Shown in pieces: positions 56,231 through 64,000 of a stretch of 64,000 bases of DNA. The stretch spans positions 124,001 through 188,000 of the forward strand of contig DATATI010000021.1 in the NCBI GenBank assembly GCA_036268875.1, given 5' to 3'. Numbering within the stretch: the stretch's first letter is position 1; each line of letters starts with the position of its first letter. The position numbers and the translations under genes were made by a program. This DNA is from Polyangia bacterium. GTDB lineage: Bacteria; Myxococcota_A; Polyangia; Fen-1088. The notes beneath the pieces are model-generated. The model was not told the DNA's origin, made no database searches, and was given only the letters and a program-made list of their open reading frames with translations.

Positions 56231-57595
56231 TCAGTCCGTCGACGAGAAGACCACCGCGCCCGGGTCGCGCTCCAGGCGGGGCGCGGTCGCCCGCGCCTTG
56301 GCCACCGCCTCCAGCTCTTGCTTGATGCGGGGGAAGTGATAGTGGAGGCGCCCGTCCTCGTCGGGTTCGACATCGCCGCCCAGGGCGACCAGCTCCTTGT
56401 CCAGGGCCGCCCCCAGCTCCTTGGTGGGGGCCAGGTCCTCGCGCCGGCGCGGCGCCAGCGAGGCGAAGATTCGCTGCAGCAGCGAGCGGCGCTGGTTGGC
56501 GGCGGCGCGCCGCGGGCGGCCGAGGCGCGCCTTCAGCCAGCGCACCAGGGGCACCCCGAAAAACACGCTGGAGAACGCCAGCGGAAAATCGCGCAGCAAG
56601 AAATCCCAGGCCGCCAGCGAGATGCGAAATTTGGCCTCGAACATCGGCACCACCCACAACGGCGCGCTGAGGTTGAAGGCGTTGAACAGACCGATCACCG
56701 TGTTGCGATCCGGGCTGTTGCCGGTCAGCACCGGCTCGGGTTCCAGCCGCTCCCAGGCCAGGCGCGGGCGCAACAGGCGATCCCCGATAGCCGCGCCCTC
56801 AACGGTCTTGCGCAGGTCCTTGAAGACATACAGCACCACGCCGTCGTCGGTGACTTCGGGCTCGCCGTCATAGTCGACCATCAGGCGGGTCACTTCCTCT
56901 TCGGCGCGGGCAAAGTCCCAGCCCATCAAGCGCACCAGGTCGGCGGCAGCGATGCGCCCGTCATTGCCGCGAATGAATGACAGGAGCTCTTTTTCGTCGC
57001 GCAAGGGATCCACGGCCGGCAGCGGCGGGCCGAAGACGAAGGCGAACACGCTCTTGTAAAAAGGCGGTTGCCGCGGGCGCGCCGGCGCCCGGCCGTAGGG
57101 ATCGGGATTGCCACCGATGCCCCAGCCCCAGATCCAGAACAGGCCGCCAAAGCCGCCCCGATCGTCATCGTCGCGATCGTTGCTGCGCGCAAAGACCAGG
57201 GCGATCAACATGGCCACGAACGCCGTGAAATAGACCACCAGCGTGCCCATGATCGTCACCTTGAACAGGAACGAAAATCCCTTCCACAGGACGTTGCCGA
57301 TGGCCGCCGCGCGCTCGCGAAAAGGGACGGCGTCGCGGCGTTCGAATTGGGGATCGAATTGATAAAGCAGCTCGCCGCTCTCGGTGGCGCTGAGGTGGCT
57401 GCGATATTCTTTCAACAGCAGCGTCAGGCCACGTTGGGTCTCGTCCTGGGGCAGGCCCGACGCAGCCATGGCATCGGCGCGCGTAAGCTGGCCGTTTCGC
57501 CCGCGCAGCGCTTCCAGCAGGACCGTCTTGGCGCGCTGGTCGGTGTATCCCTTCTTCTCGATGGTCGGTTCAGCAGTGGCTGTCGCACGCGGCAT
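56231..57595 (-). CDS. Membrane protein with three winged-helix-like repeats
   Basis: 454 residues; not a family I can name. Three segments share the pattern R..G.(L/I)..AD......G.........L......G.L.Y.F: residues 18-82 (GQLTRADAMAASGLPQ, ESGELLYQF), 201-260 (DGRIAAADLVRLMGWD, DDGVVLYVF) and about 369-424 (KELVALGGDVEPDEDGRLHYHF). Each looks like a small winged helix. One clear transmembrane helix (VTIMGTLVVYFTAFVAMLIALV, about 113-134) follows repeat 1, and a Gly/Trp-rich loop precedes repeat 2. It is divergent from aat and upstream of dapL. Confidence 0.65.
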   Translation of the reverse strand: MPRATATAEPTIEKKGYTDQRAKTVLLEALRGRNGQLTRADAMAASGLPQDETQRGLTLLLKEYRSHLSATESGELLYQFDPQFERRDAVPFRERAAAIGNVLWKGFSFLFKVTIMGTLVVYFTAFVAMLIALVFARSNDRDDDDRGGFGGLFWIWGWGIGGNPDPYGRAPARPRQPPFYKSVFAFVFGPPLPAVDPLRDEKELLSFIRGNDGRIAAADLVRLMGWDFARAEEEVTRLMVDYDGEPEVTDDGVVLYVFKDLRKTVEGAAIGDRLLRPRLAWERLEPEPVLTGNSPDRNTVIGLFNAFNLSAPLWVVPMFEAKFRISLAAWDFLLRDFPLAFSSVFFGVPLVRWLKARLGRPRRAAANQRRSLLQRIFASLAPRRREDLAPTKELGAALDKELVALGGDVEPDEDGRLHYHFPRIKQELEAVAKARATAPRLERDPGAVVFSSTD

Positions 57596-57665
57596 CCTTG
57601 ATCACTTGTCTCAGGAACGGCCGCAGCGCAAGCCCGGAGAAACCGGAGCGTGTACACTGATTGCG

Positions 57666-58293
57666 GTGGACGAGTCCGAATCAGCCGCTGACAGCGACTG
57701 GCCGGCTGGCCTGGTGGCCGTAGGCGGCACGCTGGATCCCGATCGCTTGCTGTCGGCGTACCGGGTGGGCGTGTTTCCCTGGTCGTCGGATCCGATGCTG
57801 ACCTGGTGGTCGCCCGATCCCCGCGCGGTGTTCGACCTGGACGCCTTCCACCCCCACCGCACGGTGGCCCGCACGGCGCGCCGCTGCGGCTGGACGTTCG
57901 CCATCGATCGCGATTTTGCCGGCGTCATGCGGGCCTGCGCGGCGGCCACCGACGATCGCCCGGGCACGTGGATCACCGAGGAATTCATCCATTCGTACAG
58001 CGAGCTTTTTCGCCGCGGCCACGCCCACAGCGTCGAGGTCTACGAAGGCGACGAGCTGGTCGGCGGCCTTTACGGCGTGACCATCGGCGCCTTCTTCGGG
58101 GGCGAATCGATGTTCCACCGCCGCACCGACGCGTCGAAGGCGGCGGTTTCGTTCCTGGTGGAACGGCTGCGCGCCGGGGGTTTTCTGCTGCTGGACGCGC
58201 AGATGCCCACGCCGCACCTGGAACGCCTGGGCGCCACCACGCTGCCGCGCGACGAATACTTGGCCCAGTTGCGTCGGGCGCTAACCGTCCAGG

Positions 58294-58313
<20 letters not shown>
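57666..58313 (+). CDS. aat: Leucyl/phenylalanyl-tRNA-protein transferase
   Basis: N-end-rule enzyme that adds Leu or Phe to proteins with N-terminal Lys or Arg. GTG start at 57666 gives 215 residues; the upstream open frame is antisense to the neighbour. Family signatures: LVAVGGTLDPDRLLSAYRVGVFPW, WWSPDPRAVFDL, TWITEEFIHSYSELFRRGHAHSVEVYEGDELVGGLYGVTIGAFFGGESMF, and LLLDAQMPTPHLERLGA. Its 3' end overlaps the antisense GGDEF gene by 20 bp. Confidence 0.92.
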
Positions 58314-59241
<928 letters not shown>

Positions 59242-59271
59242 TTTGATATTTTAGCCGTTGGCGGTCGCACC

Positions 59272-59982
59272 TTGCAAACCCTCGTCGGAACTAGCGGTTA
59301 CAGCTATGCCCCCTGGAAGGGGCGTTTTTATCCCCAAAAGATTGCCGCGGCCGAGATGCTGCCCTACTACGCCGGCCATTTCCCGACTGTCGAGATCAAC
59401 AATACCTTCTATCGCATGCCGACCGCTGACCTGCTGCGCACCTGGGCCGGGCAGACGCCGGACAGCTTTCGTTTCGTCCTGAAAAGTCCGCGGCGAATCA
59501 CCCACGAAAAAAAATTGAGCGTCGACGGTGACGAGGTGGCGCGGCTTTACGAGGTGGCGACGGCGCTCGGTGAAAAACTGGGACCGGTGCTGTTTCAGCT
59601 GCCGCCGTTCATGCGCAAGGACACCGGCAAACTGACGGCATTTCTGGCCCAATTGCCGCCCACCGCGCGCGCCGCTTTCGAGTTCCGGCACGAATCATGG
59701 TTCGTGCCGGAAGTCTTCGAAGCCCTGCGCGCCCGCGACGCCGCCCTGTGCATCGCCGAGGCGGACGACTTTGCCACGCCCCTGGAAGCAACGGCGTCCT
59801 GGGGCTACCTGCGCCTGCGCCGGCAAGACTACGACGACGCTGCGCTGGGCAACTGGGCATCGCGCATCTCTGGACAGACGTGGAACCAGGCCTATGTCTT
59901 TCTCAAGCACGAGGACGAAGGAAGAGGGCCGGTGCTGGCGAAGAAGCTGATCGAGCTTCTGGGCTCTGGTGCCAACGGCTGA
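59272..59982 (+). CDS. DUF72-family protein
   Basis: Start taken at TTG 59272 since no ATG or GTG exists in frame before the conserved QTLVGTSGYSYAPWKGRFYP; 236 residues. DUF72 landmarks: SGYSYAPWKG, PTVEINNTFYRMP, VLKSPRRITHEKKL, LGPVLFQLPP and AFEFRHESWF. The family has a TIM-barrel fold and unknown enzymatic role (the yecE family). No obvious ribosome site is seen. Confidence 0.85.
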   Translation: MQTLVGTSGYSYAPWKGRFYPQKIAAAEMLPYYAGHFPTVEINNTFYRMPTADLLRTWAGQTPDSFRFVLKSPRRITHEKKLSVDGDEVARLYEVATALGEKLGPVLFQLPPFMRKDTGKLTAFLAQLPPTARAAFEFRHESWFVPEVFEALRARDAALCIAEADDFATPLEATASWGYLRLRRQDYDDAALGNWASRISGQTWNQAYVFLKHEDEGRGPVLAKKLIELLGSGANG

Positions 59983-60035
59983 TCGCGCGACTTGGTTTTT
60001 TGGAAGCGGCTTCACTGCGGAGTACAATCACCTAC

Positions 60036-60950
60036 ATGGCACGCGCAATCGCAGGCGGAACGATCTCATTCGGGCTGGTCTCCATCCCGGTCAAGCTGTA
60101 CTCGGCCACCCAGGCGTCGGCCGGGATTTCTTTCCATCTGCTGCACGCCAAGGACAACACGCGCCTCAAGCAGCAGTACATCTGTCCGCGCGACAACGAG
60201 ATCGTTCCGCGCGACGAGATGATCAAAGGGTACGAGTTCGCCAAGGATCAGTACGTGACCTTCTCGGGCGAGGAATTGAAAGCGCTAGAGGAGAAGGCCA
60301 CCCAGACCATCGAAATCGCCGAGTTCGTGCCGATGCAGAAGATCGACCCGGTCTATTTCGACAAGCCTTACTACCTGGGCGCGGAGAAAGGCGGCGAGAA
60401 GGCCTATCACCTGCTGTGCCAGGCGATGCGGGACACCGGCCGCTGCGGCCTGGCCCGCTATGCGGCGCGCGGCAAGCAATACCTGGTGCTGCTGCGCCCG
60501 ACCACCGAGGAGCCGGGCGGATTGGTCATGCAGCAGCTGCTGTATGCCGACGAGGTGCGCCCGTTCTCCGACGTGCCGATCGCCGAGGCCGACGTGCGCG
60601 AGCCGGAGCTCAAGCTGGCCAAGCAGCTCATTGACCAGATCGCCGTCGAGACCTTTGACCCCACGCAGTTCGAGGACGACGTCCGCAAGCGCACCCAGGA
60701 AGACATCGATCGCAAGGTGAAGGGCCAGGAGATCTCTGCCGCCGAGCCGGCGCCGGAGCCGGCGCGCATCATTGATTTGATGGAGGCTCTCAAGGCCAGC
60801 CTGAGCAAGAAAGGTCAGGACAACACCGCGGACGCCGAGGAGGGCGCGGACTCTGGTGACGGGCACGTCGGCGACCGGAGATCGCCGCGCCGGTCAGCAC
60901 CGCGCGCCGAGAAGACCGAGGGCAAGCGCGCCCGCGGCGGCAAACGCTGA
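60036..60950 (+). CDS. ku: Ku-like DNA end-binding protein
   Basis: ATG at 60036; 304 residues. Bacterial Ku core: ARAIAGGTISFGLVSIPVKLYSATQ, YICPRDNEIVPRDEMIKGYEF, ADVREPELKLAKQLID and the final EALKASLSKK. It binds broken DNA ends for non-homologous end joining. A basic, Lys/Arg-rich C-terminal tail (RAEKTEGKRARGGKR) is like those that tether bacterial Ku to DNA. No ligase LigD gene is in the window, so the partner must be elsewhere. Confidence 0.93.
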   Translation: MARAIAGGTISFGLVSIPVKLYSATQASAGISFHLLHAKDNTRLKQQYICPRDNEIVPRDEMIKGYEFAKDQYVTFSGEELKALEEKATQTIEIAEFVPMQKIDPVYFDKPYYLGAEKGGEKAYHLLCQAMRDTGRCGLARYAARGKQYLVLLRPTTEEPGGLVMQQLLYADEVRPFSDVPIAEADVREPELKLAKQLIDQIAVETFDPTQFEDDVRKRTQEDIDRKVKGQEISAAEPAPEPARIIDLMEALKASLSKKGQDNTADAEEGADSGDGHVGDRRSPRRSAPRAEKTEGKRARGGKR

Positions 60951-60969
60951 GCCCCGCCGGCGGTTGTCG

Positions 60970-61533
60970 ATGCTCCTGAAGATCGTGCAGACCGGCGAGC
61001 TGGTGCTGCGCCAGCGTGCGCGCGATCTCACCAAGGCGGAAATCGAGAGCGCGGAGATCCAGACCTTGATCGAGCTCATGCGCGAGACCATGCGCGACGC
61101 GCCGGGCGTCGGCCTGGCGGCGCCGCAGATCGCCCAGCCGTTGCAGCTGGCGGTGATCGAGGACGTCGCCGCGGTCGAGGAGACCGAGCGCAGCCCGGTC
61201 CCCTTCCATGTCATCATCAACCCGCGCCTGACCTTGCACGGCGAGGTGGTCGAGTTCTTCGAAGGCTGCCTGAGCGTCGACGGCTTCCAGGCCGTGGTCC
61301 CGCGCGCCCACGACGTCACCGTCGAAGCGCTGGACCACCGGGGCGAGCCAATCTCGATCAAGGCGAGCGGCTGGTACGCCCGCATCCTGCAGCACGAGAT
61401 CGATCACCTGAACGGCGTCCTTTACATCGATCGCATGCACACCCGAACCTTCTGCAGCGCGCGCAACGCCGCCCGCGTGTGGCAGGGACAAAAGCCATCC
61501 GCGGTGCTCGCCGCCGTGGGCCAGCCGCGCTAG
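60970..61533 (+). CDS. def: Peptide deformylase
   Basis: Removes the formyl group from nascent proteins. ATG at 60970, 187 residues. Metal motifs GVGLAAPQIA, EGCLSVDG and HEIDHLNGVL are intact. It follows ku by 19 bp and precedes the MerR-TPR gene by 27 bp, so the three may be co-transcribed. Confidence 0.95.
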   Translation: MLLKIVQTGELVLRQRARDLTKAEIESAEIQTLIELMRETMRDAPGVGLAAPQIAQPLQLAVIEDVAAVEETERSPVPFHVIINPRLTLHGEVVEFFEGCLSVDGFQAVVPRAHDVTVEALDHRGEPISIKASGWYARILQHEIDHLNGVLYIDRMHTRTFCSARNAARVWQGQKPSAVLAAVGQPR

Positions 61534-61560
61534 ACCGGGTTATAGTCGGAGCCGCGGGGA

Positions 61561-62412
61561 ATGAGCGGTTACAGCGCGAACGAGGTCGAGAAGATGCTGG
61601 GCCTGTCGCCGGCGCGCCTGCGCGCGTACGTGCGGGCCGGCCTTCTGACCCCCGAACGCGGCGCTGAAGGCGAGCTGCGCTTTTCGTTTCAGGATCTGCG
61701 GCTTCTGCGCAACGCCGAGGGTCTGGTGCGTGGCCGTATCGCCCCGCACCGGGTGCGGCGCGCCCTGCAAAGTGTGCGGGCCCGCCTGAACGGCGAGCAG
61801 CCGCTGTCGGCGGTGCAGCTGGAAGCCGAAGGCAGCGGCCTGGTGGTGCGCGACGGAGGCGCCCGCTGGCAGGCCGAGTCCGGACAGCTGCTGCTGGACC
61901 TGGCAGCGCCGTCCACGGTGCCCGCCCCGGCCGAGGCGTCGATCGCCCGGCTCCACCCGCCCCGCCCCGCCGCCGAAGCGGCTGCCGCCGAGGCGCCGCC
62001 TCTGTCTGCGCAACAACTTTACGAGTCGGCCGCGCGACAAGAGGAAATCGATCCCCAGCAGGCGCGCGAGACCTATCTGCAAGTCCTGACGCTGGTTCCT
62101 ACCCACGCTGACGCGCACATCGACCTCGGCAGGCTGCTGCACCAGTCGGGTGATCTCAGGGCAGCGGAGTTTCACTACCGCAACGCCTTGACCGCGCGGC
62201 CGGGGGACTCGACGGCGGCGTTCAATCTGGGCGTGGCGCTGGAGGACCAGGGGCAGGTCAGCGCCGCCATCGACGCCTACGAAAAAGCGCTGGCGTCGAA
62301 CCCGGAGAACGCCGACGCCCACTACAACGCCGCCCGGCTGTACGAAAAGGCGGGCGACTATCCGGCGGCGCTTCGACATCTGCGGGCGTACCGGCAACTG
62401 TCGAAGCGCTGA
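61561..62412 (+). CDS. MerR-type HTH fused to TPR repeats
   Basis: 283 residues. N-terminal MerR-like helix-turn-helix (YSANEVEKMLGLSPARLRAYVRAGLLTP, FSFQDLRLLRNAEGL), a Pro/Ala linker, then three to four TPR units from about 155 (LYESAARQEEIDPQQARETY, AHIDLGRLLHQSGDLRAAEFHY, AFNLGVALEDQGQVSAAIDAYEKAL, AHYNAARLYEKAGDYPAALRHL). A DNA-binding TPR architecture of this kind is common in myxobacteria; its target is unknown. Confidence 0.85.
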   Translation: MSGYSANEVEKMLGLSPARLRAYVRAGLLTPERGAEGELRFSFQDLRLLRNAEGLVRGRIAPHRVRRALQSVRARLNGEQPLSAVQLEAEGSGLVVRDGGARWQAESGQLLLDLAAPSTVPAPAEASIARLHPPRPAAEAAAAEAPPLSAQQLYESAARQEEIDPQQARETYLQVLTLVPTHADAHIDLGRLLHQSGDLRAAEFHYRNALTARPGDSTAAFNLGVALEDQGQVSAAIDAYEKALASNPENADAHYNAARLYEKAGDYPAALRHLRAYRQLSKR

Positions 62413-62428
62413 GCGTCGGCGCCGCGGG

Positions 62429-64000
62429 TTACTTCGGCGACAGGGCCACGCCGCGGAACACCGTGTTGGTGCCGGCGGTGGCGATCACCGTGTTGGTCAC
62501 GGTGGTGCCGTCGTCGACGAAGACCACCAGGCGGCCATTGGCGTCCTCCGCCGTGCTGGCCACCAGCGTGACCTTGTTTCCCACGGCGCTGCCGGCCAGG
62601 CCGCGGAAACCAACCGGCGTCGGGCTGACGTTGAACGTGCCGGCCAAAGACCAGCTGGTGCCGCTGTTGGTCCACTTTTGTATGCCGCCGCTCGTGCTGT
62701 CATCGGACAGGTACAGAGTGTCTGGCTTGCCGTCTCCTCCGGCCGGAACCAGATCCAACGTCACCATCCCGTAGACGCTGGGGGGAAGGTTGTTGTTGCT
62801 GTTGTTGTTCGGGATACCGTTCAGAGTCACCGCCAGCTGACCCGTCGTGGTCGGCAGGCCAGTGCCGATGGTGAACACGCTGGGGCTGGAGGCAACGTTC
62901 GACGTCCCGTACAGCTGGCCGCCCGCGATCGTCAACCAGCGCACGTTGTTCAGAGACGCGTTCAACACCAGCGTGCCGCCGCTGGTCCCGAAGGGAACGA
63001 ACCACACGCCGCCGCTGCTGCCGCCGGCGCCCGCCACCCAGAAGCCTGTGCCGTCGGCGGACGTGGCGCCGCGCGCGTTGTTGGAATCGAACGCCGTCGC
63101 CAGCGTCGTCGACGTATCGACGTGGCCGGCGGCATCGACGCGGGCCACCGCCCGCTTGAAAGCGGAGGCCTTGGACGAGGCGACCTTGGAGGTGCCGATC
63201 GGCGCCGCGTACCCGGCCATGACCAGGTAGTGCCCGTCGGCGGACAGCGACAACTCGCCTTCCGACGACGCGGAACCAGACATCGTGAACGGATTGCCAG
63301 CAGGCGCTAACAGCGACACCGCCACGGTGGCGACCAACGTGCCGTCGAAGCGCCACTCGTCGACGGAAACGGCGGTGCCGCCGCTGCCCAACGCCGCCGA
63401 GCCATCGCCGAGGCGCACCACGCGGAAGGTCTGCGGCGACACACACGCGCCGTTGCCGTCGCACGACTGGCCCCCGTTCTGCGAGCAGGCGGTGCCGCTG
63501 GGCAGATTGCTGGTCGACGGCGCGCCTGCGGTGCACGTGCCGGCCGCGCACTGGTTAGCGCTGGACGGAGCGTCGCTGTTGTCGGCCAAGCTGGTCACCT
63601 GACCGGCGCCGTCACAGACAGTGCGCTGGCAATCACCCTGCACTTGCGCCGCCACCGGTGTGCCCACGGCGGCTTTGGCGAAGCCGCATTGGCCTTGGGT
63701 GCAGCTCCGCTGCGCGCACTCGCTGTCCGCTCCGGGGCAGTCGGCCGCGATCAAGCAGCCGAGGCACGAGCCCGAGCCGTCGCAAAATCCGGCGCCGCAC
63801 GACAGCCCGGCCGCTGCGGCGACCACGCCGGGAACGCCGCTGGAACAGGTCTCGACGGTGCAGGGGTTGCCGTCGTCGGCGGGGGTGTCCGAATCGCTGA
63901 TCGCCGACAGAACCCCGCCCGCGCCGTCGCACTGATTGACGTGGCAGTCACCGACCACCTGAGCAGCGGTGGGCGTGCCCGCTGCTGAGTAGGCGACGCC
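62429..64000 (-). CDS. Large Cys-rich surface protein, truncated at the right edge
   Basis: The frame is still open at the right edge, beyond the first Met at 63958, so the 5' end is missing. At least 520 residues are visible: the N-terminal third consists of Cys-rich repeats (GTPVAAQVQGDCQRTVCDG and its copy beyond the Met, CTQGQCGFAKAAVG), and from about residue 175 a beta-rich region without Cys (FDGTLVATVAVSLLAP, GTFNVSPTPVGFRG) resembles a beta-propeller or similar fold. A short Asn run (NNNSNNN) is coded by GTT repeats near 62790. Stop at 62429, close to the MerR-TPR stop (convergent). Confidence 0.65.
   Translation of the reverse strand, partial: GVAYSAAGTPTAAQVVGDCHVNQCDGAGGVLSAISDSDTPADDGNPCTVETCSSGVPGVVAAAAGLSCGAGFCDGSGSCLGCLIAADCPGADSECAQRSCTQGQCGFAKAAVGTPVAAQVQGDCQRTVCDGAGQVTSLADNSDAPSSANQCAAGTCTAGAPSTSNLPSGTACSQNGGQSCDGNGACVSPQTFRVVRLGDGSAALGSGGTAVSVDEWRFDGTLVATVAVSLLAPAGNPFTMSGSASSEGELSLSADGHYLVMAGYAAPIGTSKVASSKASAFKRAVARVDAAGHVDTSTTLATAFDSNNARGATSADGTGFWVAGAGGSSGGVWFVPFGTSGGTLVLNASLNNVRWLTIAGGQLYGTSNVASSPSVFTIGTGLPTTTGQLAVTLNGIPNNNSNNNLPPSVYGMVTLDLVPAGGDGKPDTLYLSDDSTSGGIQKWTNSGTSWSLAGTFNVSPTPVGFRGLAGSAVGNKVTLVASTAEDANGRLVVFVDDGTTVTNTVIATAGTNTVFRGVALSPK

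Overview
The window is GC-rich, gene-dense bacterial DNA with no intergenic gap over 300 bases, no recognisable mobile element, CRISPR array, rRNA or tRNA, and no obvious foreign island. It most resembles a chromosome of the Myxococcota (myxobacteria-like delta-proteobacterial lineage). The evidence is two Pkn2-type Ser/Thr kinases with Pro/Ala-rich tails, many lipoproteins carrying cysteine-rich repeats, an NGLATG-repeat lipoprotein, sensor kinases with CHASE/GAF/PAS domains, PilZ and FHA-GGDEF proteins, DapL, and the icd-mdh-sucCD-ndk order. The genus cannot be fixed from the sequence alone.

Layout. 1-7.7 kb: secreted beta-helix and PA14 proteins, phosphoglucomutase, a small lipoprotein and an exported GH2 beta-mannosidase. 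7.6-15.4 kb: signalling (CHASE-GAF histidine kinase, PAS hybrid kinase, Ser/Thr kinase, receiver protein, PilZ protein). 15.4-19.8 kb: ThrB-type homoserine kinase, an FliA/WhiG-type sigma factor next to an orphan SctJ-like lipoprotein, a TonB-like protein and PspA. 19.8-23.8 kb: holB-ricT-metG. 23.9-27.2 kb: an MbnP/MbnH-like pair followed by a Cys-rich lipoprotein. 27.3-32.0 kb: TCA genes icd, mdh, sucC, sucD and ndk. 32.1-33.8 kb: rlmN and a GbsR/MarR-like regulator.

33.9-43.8 kb is the most notable region: a tightly coupled operon for menaquinone made by the futalosine route (polyprenyl diphosphate synthase, UbiD-like MqnL, MenG/UbiE, UbiX-like, a degenerate MqnE-like protein of unknown role, MqnE, an MqnA-MqnC fusion, an aminofutalosine-deaminase-like amidohydrolase and a UbiA-like MqnP). 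Most junctions are 1-4 nt overlaps. MqnB and MqnD are not in the window. The Fe-S-less MqnE paralogue inside the operon is the best candidate here for an undescribed component.

43.8-54.9 kb: envelope and surface genes (HEAT-repeat protein, membrane sulfatase-fold protein, ricin-domain lipoprotein with an 18-bp minisatellite, a zincin-like lipoprotein with an altered zinc motif, a Ser/Thr kinase with a TPR partner). 54.9-64 kb: dapL, a membrane protein with three winged-helix-like repeats, aat, an FHA-GGDEF cyclase, a DUF72 protein, Ku, peptide deformylase, a MerR-TPR protein, and a large Cys-rich protein running off the right edge. The first gene runs off the left edge.
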